Positions 25,964 to 33,795 of a stretch of 64,000 nucleotides of DNA are shown here, one piece after another (within the stretch, counting starts at the first letter, position 1; each line of letters begins with the position of its first letter). This DNA is from an uncultured Gemmatimonadota bacterium (GTDB taxonomy: Bacteria > Gemmatimonadota > Gemmatimonadetes > Gemmatimonadales > Gemmatimonadaceae), in NCBI GenBank assembly GCA_903910555.1, contig CAIVZZ010000025.1, positions 42,788 through 106,787 on the forward strand. Direction: 5' to 3'. Made by a program: the position numbers and the translations under genes. The notes under the pieces are model-generated. The model was not told the origin of the DNA. It did not search any database and saw only the letters and a list, made by a program, of their open reading frames with translations.

Positions 25964-28424
25964 CGAGATCTTTCTCCAGCGCTTTGAGCAACTGAGAACG
26001 ACGACCGTCGATCTCCTTATCGCGTAGAGTGCGCTCCGGATGGCGGAAGGTCAACCGCCAGGCGAGTGAGCGGGTGCCTTCGGCAATGCCGGCGCCGCGG
26101 AATTCGTCGAAGAGCACGAGGCTTTCGAGCATGTCACCGCTCTCCTGACGGATAAACCTTTCGACATCTCTCGATGACGTTTCATTCGGCACTATCAGGG
26201 CGAGGTCAAACTCTGCCGCAGGCGTCGTTGGCAGAGCCGCGACTTTCATGAACTGCCGAGGCACGCTTTCGTCGAGCCGGGCATAGTCATGGCTCCGCGG
26301 CGGTGCCGCAGGTGCTGCCGACAGGACGTCGAGCGTGATTTCTACGCCGAACGCCGGCGACGCCCACACAGGCGCATCGAGCGCGACAACACGCACCGAT
26401 CCGAGCTGGAGCACCGTCATCGAATAGATCTCGTCGTGGCTCCCATCGTCCTGCTCGGGGCCGACCTCAGGCCCTGTCTCATCGGAGATGATGCACACCT
26501 GCCAAAGTTCGCCATCGGAACCTGGCACGAATGCGATGTCCTCCCCCGGAAACCCCGCGCGCGCGATCAAATCGGCTAGCGCCTTCGCGTCCCACGCATC
26601 GAATACGGGCGGTTTTGGCTCCGTGAAATGCGGCGGCCGCCGCGCGCCCATCACGAGCGCAGCGGCGCGAACTTCTTCCCGACCCGGCGTGAACACAGAT
26701 CCGATCTCAAACAGCCGCACATTTCCCTCGTGCTGATTGAGATTGGACTCCGCGCGCCGCGCGAGTGTGTCGAGCACGGACTTCCGGAAATACGGCTCAT
26801 CCTCGGCCAGCGGATTCGCAACGCGAGCTAGGATGGTCCCATCGCCCTTCGTGAACGGCATCGGTCGCGCTTCCGAGAGTCCGGCCGCAACGAGCGCATC
26901 ACGCACGCGGCGCGAAGCGAGATGCAACGGATGGTCCGGCACCGTGCCGAGCCGATACGGACGCAGTTCATCAGGCAGCTTGTTGTAACCGCGAAGCCGC
27001 GCGACTTCTTCCACGAGGTCGACTTCATGCAGCACATCGTGACGCCACGTCGGCGGCGTAACGGAGTACGCGCGATCCGCGCCGGGTTCGAGGACGAACC
27101 CGACCGACGACAACAGTCGCTCGATCTCTTCCTCTTCAACGTGCACCCCGAGCAGCTGATCAACGCGCTTCGGCCGCAAACGCACTGACGCCGGCGCCGG
27201 TGGCGCGTCGCCTACATCGATCAGCGACTCGATCGTTCCGCCGGCCACCGATACAATCAGTCGCGCAGCAAGCTCCGCGATCTCCGCTGTCGCGCCGCCA
27301 TCCACACCGCGCTCAAATCGATAGCTCGCATCTGTCGTAAGTCCGAGCGCCTTGCGAACTTTGCGAACGTCGCGCGGATTGAAGTACGCGACTTCGAGCA
27401 GAATGTCGGTCGTCGCCTCGGTGACTTCGCTCGCCTGCCCGCCCATCACACCAGCGAGCGCGGTCGCGTTCTCACCGTCCGCAATGATCGTCATCCACGG
27501 CTCGAGTTTTCGCGTGACGCCATCGAGCGTGACGAGCGATTCACCGGCCCTCGCTTTGCGGACGACGATCGACTTCTTCGCGAGCTTCGCGAGATCGAAC
27601 GCGTGCACGGGCTGACCGAGACCATGCAGCACATAATTCGTGGCATCGACCACGTTACTGATCGACCGACTGCTGACTGATTCAACGCGTGCCTTCAACC
27701 ACGCGGGGCTCTCGCCGACTTTCACGCCGCGGATCACCACCGCGATGTAACGTGGCGCGCCTGCGGTATCCTCGACTGTTACTGAAACGCCCTTTTCAAC
27801 AGCACTTTTGCCGCTGGTAACCGCGGATGGAAACGGTGCGGTACCCGCGAGTTCCCGTGGCGTCGTTAGTTCCACTCCGGTCAACGCGCTCAACTCGCGC
27901 GCCATTCCGCGATGCGAGAGTAAGTCGGGACGGTTCGGCAATACATCGAGATCGAGCTGCGTATCGCCAATCGGCATCGCGCTCAGCAGCGGCGTTCCCG
28001 GCGGCACGTCAACTGTCAGTGCGAGAATACCGTCGTGATCTTCGCCGAGCCCGAGTTCGCGCGCCGAGCAGAGCATCCCGTTGGAGGTGAATCCACGGAT
28101 CTTGCGTTTCTCGATCGTGAGACCGGCGGGCATCACCGTGCCGGTGCGCGCGAACGGATAGAGCGCGCCTGCAGTGACATTCGGCGCGCCGCAGACGACC
28201 TCAAGCAGTGCGCCGGAGCCATCGTCGACCTTATTGAACGAGAGCTTCGTCTCCGGAATCTTCTCCGTCGCGATCACGCGCGCGACAACAAAGGGCACCA
28301 AGTCCGCGCGAAGCGGAGCGATGCCGTCGAGCGTGACGGTGTGATCAGAGAGCAGTTCGCCCGCCGCCTGCGGCGTGAGCGAGTGCGGGACGAATGCGCG
28401 GAGCCACTCATGCGAGACTTTCAT
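25941..28424 (-). CDS. pheT: Phenylalanyl-tRNA synthetase beta subunit
   Basis: 827-aa subunit of the (alpha-beta)2 enzyme that charges tRNA-Phe. An N-terminal tRNA-binding (EMAP-like) domain with KVDDGSGALLEVVCGAPN, then the B3/B4 editing region, a B5 domain around RPKRVDQLLGV, and the C-terminal anticodon-binding FDX-ACB domain (RHPERTLRDKEID). It follows pheS by 7 bp. Confidence 0.97.
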   Translation of the reverse strand: MKVSHEWLRAFVPHSLTPQAAGELLSDHTVTLDGIAPLRADLVPFVVARVIATEKIPETKLSFNKVDDGSGALLEVVCGAPNVTAGALYPFARTGTVMPAGLTIEKRKIRGFTSNGMLCSARELGLGEDHDGILALTVDVPPGTPLLSAMPIGDTQLDLDVLPNRPDLLSHRGMARELSALTGVELTTPRELAGTAPFPSAVTSGKSAVEKGVSVTVEDTAGAPRYIAVVIRGVKVGESPAWLKARVESVSSRSISNVVDATNYVLHGLGQPVHAFDLAKLAKKSIVVRKARAGESLVTLDGVTRKLEPWMTIIADGENATALAGVMGGQASEVTEATTDILLEVAYFNPRDVRKVRKALGLTTDASYRFERGVDGGATAEIAELAARLIVSVAGGTIESLIDVGDAPPAPASVRLRPKRVDQLLGVHVEEEEIERLLSSVGFVLEPGADRAYSVTPPTWRHDVLHEVDLVEEVARLRGYNKLPDELRPYRLGTVPDHPLHLASRRVRDALVAAGLSEARPMPFTKGDGTILARVANPLAEDEPYFRKSVLDTLARRAESNLNQHEGNVRLFEIGSVFTPGREEVRAAALVMGARRPPHFTEPKPPVFDAWDAKALADLIARAGFPGEDIAFVPGSDGELWQVCIISDETGPEVGPEQDDGSHDEIYSMTVLQLGSVRVVALDAPVWASPAFGVEITLDVLSAAPAAPPRSHDYARLDESVPRQFMKVAALPTTPAAEFDLALIVPNETSSRDVERFIRQESGDMLESLVLFDEFRGAGIAEGTRSLAWRLTFRHPERTLRDKEIDGRRSQLLKALEKDLGVVPRTA

Positions 28425-28431
28425 CAGCGGC

Positions 28432-29445
28432 TCACTTCGCGAACTGCTGGAGAAAGCGCATGTCGGAATCGAACATCACGCGGCAATCAGGAATGCCGTA
28501 GCGTGACTGTGCGATACGACCCGGGCCCATGCCGAATGCCCAGCCCGTGTACTTCTCGCTGTCCACGCCGGCACTCTCCAACACCGAAGGATGCACCAAT
28601 CCGCAGCCCATGATCTCCACCCAGCGCAGCCCACGGCCATCGCCGAGGTCGACTTCGACGTCGACTTCAGCAGAAGGCTCCGTGAACGGAAAGAACGACG
28701 GCCTGAAGCGCGTGCGCTTCGACGCGCCGTAAAAACGCTTCGCGAAATGCGTCAGCGTCGCCTTCAAATCAGCAAACGAGATTCCCTCGTCCACCGCGAG
28801 CCCTTCGATTTGCGCGAACATCGGCGAATGCGTCGCGTCGAAAAAATCTCGGCGATACACATTGCCCGGTGCGAGAATCCGCACCGGCGGCGGATATTTC
28901 TGGAGCGTGCGGATCTGCACCGGCGATGTGTGCGTGCGGAGCAGTCCACCGCCCTCGAGATAGAGCGTGTCGTGCAGCTCCATCGCGGGATGATCGGCGG
29001 GAAAGTTCAGCGCCTGGAAGTTGTACCACTCCGTCTCAGCTTCCGGACCGAGCGCGATTGAGAAACCGAGTTCGCGAAAAATTCCGCTGATCTCGTCGAT
29101 CACCAGTGACACTGGGTGTACCGAGCCGCGCCATGATTCGCGCGCCGGCATGGTGGGGTCACTGAGCGAAATCGTTTTGGCAGCGCCCGCGAGTTCTGCG
29201 CGGCGTTTCTCGAGCAACTCTTCAATCGCGACTTTTGTTGCGTTGGCGAGCTGTCCGGCCGCGCGGCGGTCTTCTTTCGGCAGCGATCCGAGCGCACTCA
29301 TGATGTCCGTGAGACGGCCGCTGGTGCGGCCGACGAGTGCATTGCGCAAATCGCCCCACGCGCCGAGGTCGGCGACAGCCGCGATTAACGCGGGGGCGTC
29401 GGCGGCAAGGGCGCTACAGGTCGAATGGAATTCTTCGAGGGTCAT
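28432..29445 (-). CDS. pheS: Phenylalanyl-tRNA synthetase alpha subunit
   Basis: Catalytic class II subunit, 337 aa. N-terminal coiled coil, motif 2 LRTHTSPVQIRTL and ILAPGNVYRRDFFDATHSP, and motif 3 GMGPGRIAQSRYGI. It forms an operon with pheT and lies downstream of infC-rpmI-rplT, the same order as in many bacteria. A 124-bp family B palindrome separates it from rplT and might alter read-through. Confidence 0.97.
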   Translation of the reverse strand: MTLEEFHSTCSALAADAPALIAAVADLGAWGDLRNALVGRTSGRLTDIMSALGSLPKEDRRAAGQLANATKVAIEELLEKRRAELAGAAKTISLSDPTMPARESWRGSVHPVSLVIDEISGIFRELGFSIALGPEAETEWYNFQALNFPADHPAMELHDTLYLEGGGLLRTHTSPVQIRTLQKYPPPVRILAPGNVYRRDFFDATHSPMFAQIEGLAVDEGISFADLKATLTHFAKRFYGASKRTRFRPSFFPFTEPSAEVDVEVDLGDGRGLRWVEIMGCGLVHPSVLESAGVDSEKYTGWAFGMGPGRIAQSRYGIPDCRVMFDSDMRFLQQFAK

Positions 29446-29450
29446 TTATT

Positions 29451-29574
29451 GGACGGCAGACGGCGGATGGCAGACGGCGGCTGGGATGTTAGACGGCGGA
29501 CGGCGGATCAGGCGATAACCGCCGTCTGTCGTCCGCCGTCCCAACTGCCGTCCGTCGTCTGCCGCCTGTCGTCC
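29451..29574. repeat. Family B long inverted repeat (B2)
   Basis: Reiterated GACGGCAGACGGCGG-type words on the left pair with CCGCCGTC/CTGCCGTC words on the right. The whole element is 124 bp, close to the complete rplT-pheS spacer, ending 2 bp from the rplT stop. It shares words with B1 at 11131-11226. Confidence 0.9.
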
Positions 29575-29575
29575 T

Positions 29576-29938
29576 TTATGCTGCGGCCAGCGCCGACTTA
29601 GCCTTCGCTACCAATTCCGAGAATGCATCAGCGTCCACGATCGCGAGATCGGAAAGAATCTTGCGGTCGATTTCGATCCCAGCCTTGCTCAGGCCATGCA
29701 TCAGTGCGCTGTACGTCATCTCGTGCTGATGCGCCGCGGCGTTGATGCGGAGAATCCAGAGCTTACGGAACTCGCGCTTCTTGTTCTTACGATCCCGGTA
29801 CGCGTAGACCCAACCGCGTTCGACGGTTTCTTTTGCTGCTTTCCAGAGCTTGCTGCGGCCGCCGAAATTTCCGCGGGCCGCCTTCATGATCTGCTTCTTG
29901 CGCTTCAGTCGCGCGACATTCGATCGTACGCGTGGCAT
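29576..29938 (-). CDS. rplT: Ribosomal protein L20
   Basis: 120-aa large-subunit assembly protein. MPRVRSNVARLKRKKQIMKA is slightly diverged from the usual MARVKRGV start, and the C-terminal DLAIVDADAFSELVAKAK is typical. L20 represses its own operon by binding the leader in several bacteria; the structured infC leader here may be the target (inference). Confidence 0.97.
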   Translation of the reverse strand: MPRVRSNVARLKRKKQIMKAARGNFGGRSKLWKAAKETVERGWVYAYRDRKNKKREFRKLWILRINAAAHQHEMTYSALMHGLSKAGIEIDRKILSDLAIVDADAFSELVAKAKSALAAA

Positions 29939-29950
29939 GTGTTGGTCTCC

Positions 29951-30148
29951 TTAGGCCTGAAGCAGGCGCTTGATGCGCTGCGAATCACCCGTCGTCTTCA
30001 CCGTCGTCGGACGGCGGAGCTGGCGTTTCCGCTTCGAGGTCTTCTTGGTAAGAATGTGGCTCTTGTAAGCCTTCATGCGGCGCACTTTCCCCTTGGACGT
30101 AACGGAGAAACGCTTCTTCGCGCCCTTGTGAGTTTTCATCTTCGGCAT
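29951..30148 (-). CDS. rpmI: Ribosomal protein L35
   Basis: 65-aa basic protein beginning [20 protein letters not shown], the classical L35 start. It sits 12 bp from infC and 12 bp from rplT in the standard infC-rpmI-rplT operon. Confidence 0.97.
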   Translation of the reverse strand: MPKMKTHKGAKKRFSVTSKGKVRRMKAYKSHILTKKTSKRKRQLRRPTTVKTTGDSQRIKRLLQA

Positions 30149-30160
30149 ATCAATCTCGTC

Positions 30161-30679
30161 TTATTTCGGCGTTAGGATCATCGTCAGAGCCTTCCCTTCA
30201 AGGCGGGCGTCGGTCTCGATCTTCGAAACGTCTGCCAGCGCCACTGCAACCCGCTGAACCACTGCTCGCCCGAGCTCCGGATGCGCGATCTGCCGCCCGC
30301 GGAACATCAGCGTGACTTTCACTTTGTTACCGTCCTGGAGAAACTCGCGCGCGTGCCGCGTTTTCGTATCGAAGTCGTGCGTTTCGATTCCCGGCCGGTA
30401 CTTCACTTCTTTGAGCAGGATGACGTGCTGTTTCTTTTTCGCCTGCCGCGCCTGCTTTGCCATCTCGAACTTGTACTTCCCGTAGTCCATGATTCGGACG
30501 ACGGGCGGACGTGCGAGCGGGGCGACTTCAACGAGGTCTAGTCCCTGCTCCACTGCCGCCGCCATGGCGGCATCCACTTCCATGATTCCAAGCTGAGCCC
30601 CGTCCGCTGCGATCACTCGTACCGGGCTGATGCGGATCTGCCGGTTGGCGCGCGGCGGCCGCTTTGTGGTATCCTGAAT
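30161..30679 (-). CDS. infC: Translation initiation factor IF-3 (AUU start)
   Basis: IF3 checks the initiation codon and splits ribosomes. The protein has the N-terminal NRQIRISPVRVIAADGAQ and the C-terminal KEVKYRPGIETHDF segment. Family alignment demands residues upstream of the GTG at 30616. The codons run back to ATT at 30679, with GGAGG 9 nt before it, giving 172 aa. An AUU start is the known autoregulatory device of infC, because IF3 discriminates against it. Attenuator-like hairpin 22 nt upstream of the start. Confidence 0.93.
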   Translation of the reverse strand: MQDTTKRPPRANRQIRISPVRVIAADGAQLGIMEVDAAMAAAVEQGLDLVEVAPLARPPVVRIMDYGKYKFEMAKQARQAKKKQHVILLKEVKYRPGIETHDFDTKTRHAREFLQDGNKVKVTLMFRGRQIAHPELGRAVVQRVAVALADVSKIETDARLEGKALTMILTPK

Positions 30680-30700
30680 GTCTGTCGTCCTCCAAGATGG

Positions 30701-30736
30701 AAAAGAAAATCGCGGACCCTCTCTTGAGAGTCCGCG
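30701..30736 (-). terminator. Terminator-like hairpin in the infC leader (probable attenuator)
   Basis: On the minus strand CGCGGACTCTC, a short AAGA loop and GAGGGTCCGCG form an 11-bp stem with one wobble or mismatch, followed by ATTTTCTTTT. It ends about 22 nt before the infC AUU codon, so premature termination or sequestering could control the whole infC-rpmI-rplT-pheST operon. Confidence 0.8.
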
Positions 30737-30900
30737 ATGCGGGAACTGCCATCGACGGACGGATCCGTGGATGGAGTTTCTGCGGCGAACTCCTGCAGCT
30801 CAGCTGACTGCTAACAGTCAGAGGCCAGAGGGTGGATCAAGCAAGCCAGGCCTGATCTCTTGTCTACGATGTGACGGAAAGCTAGGCGGAGCTTTGAGTT
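30737..30900 (-). promoter_or_regulatory. Structured 5' leader of the infC operon
   Basis: Upstream of the terminator hairpin are two more visible stems on the transcribed strand: CTGACTG/CAGTCAG (30804-30821) and GGAGTT/AACTCC (30773-30793). Such a leader could offer alternative antiterminator pairing. Candidates for the signal are L20 or IF3 feedback, or phenylalanine tRNA (T-box); I found no clear T-box sequence. The promoter is not identifiable. Confidence 0.5.
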
Positions 30901-30932
30901 AACGCAAGGGAGGAGCTCAGAACACATGTACT

Positions 30933-31076
30933 GCGAGTGAACTGTTAACAACTAACCGTTGGTCGGTTAACCAAAGTGATCCGTCCGAACCACAAACCGC
31001 GTCGAACCGAATCGTAGTCCGGACGGATTTTCATACAGAACACCGACCAACAGTTAGTGGTTAACAGTTCACTCGC
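30933..31076. repeat. Family A long inverted repeat (A2)
   Basis: GCGAGTGAACTGTTAAC on the left matches GTTAACAGTTCACTCGC on the right perfectly; further in, CCGTTGGTCGG faces CCGACCAACAG, and ATCCGTCCG faces CGGACGGAT. Total about 144 bp. It lies between the infC leader and the 3' end of the metallo-hydrolase gene. Confidence 0.93.
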
Positions 31077-31087
31077 TTTTCATCGGT

Positions 31088-32008
31088 TCACAGCCCGTAG
31101 CTCTTTCCATCGTGCTTCACATGCCCCCACGCCACCGTGGGATCATGTTCAAACACCACCAGCCACTTCTCGGCCTCCGCCCGCTTCAATAGGGTCCGCT
31201 TTGACTCCATCGTCACCAAGGGCTCCACGTCGTACCCCATGATCCAGGGGAGCGGCAGGTGTGATGCAGTCGGGCACACATCGCCTAAGAAGCAGGCGAT
31301 CTCCGACCCGCCATCTATCAGGACCGACTGGTGGAACGGCACATGCCCCGGGGTCATGATCACCGAGATCCCCGGCACGATCTCCCGTTCACCCTCGATC
31401 AGCTCGAACCGGCCCGCCTCGCGAATCGGCTCCCAGTTCCGCTGGAAATAGCTCGCCGCGGTGCGCTCGTTGGTGTGCATCGCCCAGTGGTGCTCGCCTT
31501 TCTGCACGACGTACTTCGCATTCGGGAACGAGGCGCGCACGACGCCTGCTGAGTCGACGTAGGTATCGCCGCCGGCATGATCGAAATGCAGGTGTGTATT
31601 GATCACGAGCTTTATGTCGGACACTCGATGGCCGGCTGCAATAATTGCGTCTTCGAGATTCGTTCGCGCGACGCCCTCGTCGTTCAGCGCGCCAGCGTTC
31701 TCGAGTCCGTAGATGTCGTGGAACTTCGCGTTCTCTTTGTTGCCGGCGCCGGTGTCGATGAGCACGAGGCCGTCATCGTGCTCTACTAAGAGACAGCGCA
31801 TGCCAAGTGGGATGCGGTTTTTTTCGTCGGGCGCGATGCGGCGTTCCCAGAGCGGCTTGGGGACCACGCCGAACATTGCGCCGCCGTCGAGTTTTTGGCC
31901 GCCGGCTTGGAGGGCGTGGATGCGGAATTTGCCTAAGCTGCGGGATTGGAGCAGTGGCGGCGGAGGGGTCACGGCGATGGCTCTGGGGTGTGTACCACGG
32001 AGAATCAA
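31088..32008 (-). CDS. Metallo-beta-lactamase-fold hydrolase
   Basis: A 306-aa protein with the zinc motif NTHLHFDHAGG (HxHxDH), a downstream TPGHVPFHQS histidine and FLGDVCPTASH aspartate, and a final EHDP. These are the ligands of the lactonase/glyoxalase-II-like branch. The substrate is unknown; many relatives hydrolyse lactones or thioesters. It is bracketed by family A repeats on both sides (A2 and A3). Confidence 0.85.
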   Translation of the reverse strand: MILRGTHPRAIAVTPPPPLLQSRSLGKFRIHALQAGGQKLDGGAMFGVVPKPLWERRIAPDEKNRIPLGMRCLLVEHDDGLVLIDTGAGNKENAKFHDIYGLENAGALNDEGVARTNLEDAIIAAGHRVSDIKLVINTHLHFDHAGGDTYVDSAGVVRASFPNAKYVVQKGEHHWAMHTNERTAASYFQRNWEPIREAGRFELIEGEREIVPGISVIMTPGHVPFHQSVLIDGGSEIACFLGDVCPTASHLPLPWIMGYDVEPLVTMESKRTLLKRAEAEKWLVVFEHDPTVAWGHVKHDGKSYGL

Positions 32009-32015
32009 AGACTGC

Positions 32016-32143
32016 GTGAACTGTTAACCACTAACTGTTGGTCGGTGTTCTGTATGAGAATTAGTCCTATCCACGAAGCGCGTCGAACGGCAGAGTGTCC
32101 GGGCGGAGAACCTTGGTTAACCGACGCACAGAAAACAGTTCAC
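32016..32143. repeat. Family A long inverted repeat (A3)
   Basis: GTGAACTGTTAACCACTAAC and GTTGGTCGG on the left face TTAACCGACGCACAGAAAACA and GTTCAC on the right; the arms are less perfect than in A2 because each resembles a different A variant. It begins 7 bp upstream of the metallo-hydrolase start. Confidence 0.88.
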
Positions 32144-32165
32144 TAGCAGTACATCTGTTCACAGC

Positions 32166-32840
32166 TCAACCTCCCTCCCGCCCATCTGTACTCCGCGGCA
32201 TTGCCGACCGCTTCACCCGCGCCCTGCTCGTCCGCCTGGCCATCACCTCGTCCAGCGCTTCCCACGTGTGCACCCCGTGCCGCTCCGCATCCTTCAGCAA
32301 TCCGATCAGCACATGCGCCGTTGCCCGCGCATCCCCGAGCGCTCGGTGCCTCCCGTCTATCTCAACGCCATAATGGTTCGCCACCGCATCAAGATTCCGC
32401 CGCGGCAAATGCGCTAAGTACCGGCGTGCCAGTCGCACAGTGCACAGCTGCTGATCCGTAAGCGAATCGAGCGACGCACTCGCCACTCGCGTGTACTCCG
32501 CGGACAAAAACCCCCAGTCGAACCGCGCATTGTGCGCGACAAATACCCGCCCGACCAAATGCTGCGCGAGCTCGCCGGCAATTTCTTCGAACCGCGGTGC
32601 ATCGCGCACCATCGCGTCGTCGATCCCCGTCAGCCCCGTGATGAAATACGGAATCGGCCGGCCCGGATTCACCAGCGAGCTGAACGCTTCGTGAATCTCC
32701 CCGCCCTTCACCAGCACCGCCGCGACCTCGGTCACCCGATCGCCCGCCCACGCACTAACGCCCGTCGTTTCCACGTCCACAACAAGGAACGGCACCTCGG
32801 CGAAAGGTGTTCCACCAGTCGGGGACGTCGAATCGATCAT
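32166..32840 (-). CDS. DnaQ-like 3'-5' exonuclease
   Basis: DEDDh exonuclease, 224 aa. Exo I FLVVDVETTGVSAW, Exo II FVAHNARFDWGFL and Exo III HRALGDARATAHVL carry the metal-binding residues. It could be a stand-alone proofreading subunit (polymerase III epsilon) or a PolC-type/RNase T-like nuclease; no polymerase domain is attached. Nothing next to it fixes the role. Confidence 0.88.
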   Translation of the reverse strand: MIDSTSPTGGTPFAEVPFLVVDVETTGVSAWAGDRVTEVAAVLVKGGEIHEAFSSLVNPGRPIPYFITGLTGIDDAMVRDAPRFEEIAGELAQHLVGRVFVAHNARFDWGFLSAEYTRVASASLDSLTDQQLCTVRLARRYLAHLPRRNLDAVANHYGVEIDGRHRALGDARATAHVLIGLLKDAERHGVHTWEALDEVMARRTSRARVKRSAMPRSTDGREGG

Positions 32841-32882
32841 ATCAGAAAGCTAGCGCTGTCATGCTGTTGAGAAAAAGAAAAA

Positions 32883-32991
32883 GCCTTCCCACAGATTTCG
32901 CAGATCAAGCGGATCTACAACAACTCTTCTTTGGCCGCTCCTAGGAAAGCCGTTGCCGGATCCGCGCAATCTGTGAACTCTGTGGGAAGGC
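32883..32991. repeat. Single-copy long inverted repeat (G)
   Basis: GCCTTCCCACAGA on the left pairs with TCTGTGGGAAGGC on the right, and AAGCGGATC with GATCCGCGC further in. It occupies the divergent gap between the exonuclease and rex, upstream of the Rex operator. CAGTTGCAGTTGCCGTTGCC follows, resembling words near 59210. Confidence 0.85.
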
Positions 32992-33027
32992 AGTTGCAGT
33001 TGCCGTTGCCTCACATCTCACATTAGC

Positions 33028-33045
33028 TTGTGAAATCATTCACAA
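33028..33045. promoter_or_regulatory. Rex operator
   Basis: TTGTGAAATCATTCACAA is a perfect match to the Rex consensus TTGTGAA-N4-TTCACAA. It ends 12 bp before the rex start codon, so the repressor very probably controls its own gene in response to the NADH/NAD+ ratio. Confidence 0.93.
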
Positions 33046-33057
33046 GACCGCATTGCA

Positions 33058-33684
33058 TTGAAACGCATCGCAGAATCCACCGTCCGCCGCCTCTCACTCT
33101 ACCTCCGGTTCCTGGAGGAATTCGAGGCGCAAGGACACCAGACGATCTCGAGTGGCGAACTGGCCTCGCAGGGCGGGACGACCTCCGCACAGGTGCGGAA
33201 GGACCTCTCGTTCTTCGGCTCGTTCGGCAAGCGCGGGCTCGGCTATTCTGTGAGCGCGCTCTCCGCTTCCCTGCGCGAGATACTCGGACTCGGACGCCAG
33301 TGGAACGTCATCATCGTCGGAGCCGGCAAAATCGGCGCGGCGCTCGCACAGTACAAAGGATTCCGTGAGCGCGGGTTCAAAGTTGTCGGCGTGTACGACA
33401 CAGACTCCGCGCGCGTCGGGCGATCGCTCGATGGCGTTCACGTGAAAGATCAGCGCGAACTCGAAGGCGATGTCGCGAAACTCAAGCCGCAGATCGCGTT
33501 GATCGCGGTGCCGGCTGAGGCTGCGCAGCCGCTCGTCGATCGACTCGTAAAATCGGGAGTGCGCGCGATTTTGAATTTTGCGCCGACGCCGTTGACGGTT
33601 CCGAAGGGTGTTACGCTTCGGTCGGTGAATATGGCGCTGGAGTTGGAGATTCTTTCGTATGCACTCGTCAATGCGGACGACTGA
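33058..33684 (+). CDS. rex: Redox-sensing transcriptional repressor Rex
   Basis: A 208-aa winged-helix repressor with a C-terminal Rossmann domain that senses NADH. The helix-turn-helix segment is TISSGELASQGGTTSAQVRKD, followed by FFGSFGKRGLGYSV; the nucleotide loop is VGAGKIGAALAQY. The TTG start at 33058 is the only suitable one (KRIAESTVRRLSLYLRFLEE follows as in other Rex proteins). No good Shine-Dalgarno is seen and the operator lies 12 bp away, so a very short or absent leader is possible. No Rex target other than rex itself is visible nearby. Confidence 0.95.
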   Translation: MKRIAESTVRRLSLYLRFLEEFEAQGHQTISSGELASQGGTTSAQVRKDLSFFGSFGKRGLGYSVSALSASLREILGLGRQWNVIIVGAGKIGAALAQYKGFRERGFKVVGVYDTDSARVGRSLDGVHVKDQRELEGDVAKLKPQIALIAVPAEAAQPLVDRLVKSGVRAILNFAPTPLTVPKGVTLRSVNMALELEILSYALVNADD

Positions 33685-33730
33685 CCTGGGTTCGCCACTC
33701 CGGTCTGGCTGGACGCCGAGGCTGTCCAAC

Positions 33731-33795
33731 GAGTGAACTGTTAACCACTAACCGTTGGTCGGTTAACCAAGGTTAAACAATTAGTCCGGGCGGGT
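33731..33795. repeat. Family A repeat, single arm (A4)
   Basis: GAGTGAACTGTTAACCACTA, CCGTTGGTCGGTTAACCAAG and AGTCCGGGCGG match the left arm of A2/A3, but no right arm follows. It lies between the convergent rex and rsmA and runs into the rsmA coding region. Confidence 0.88.
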
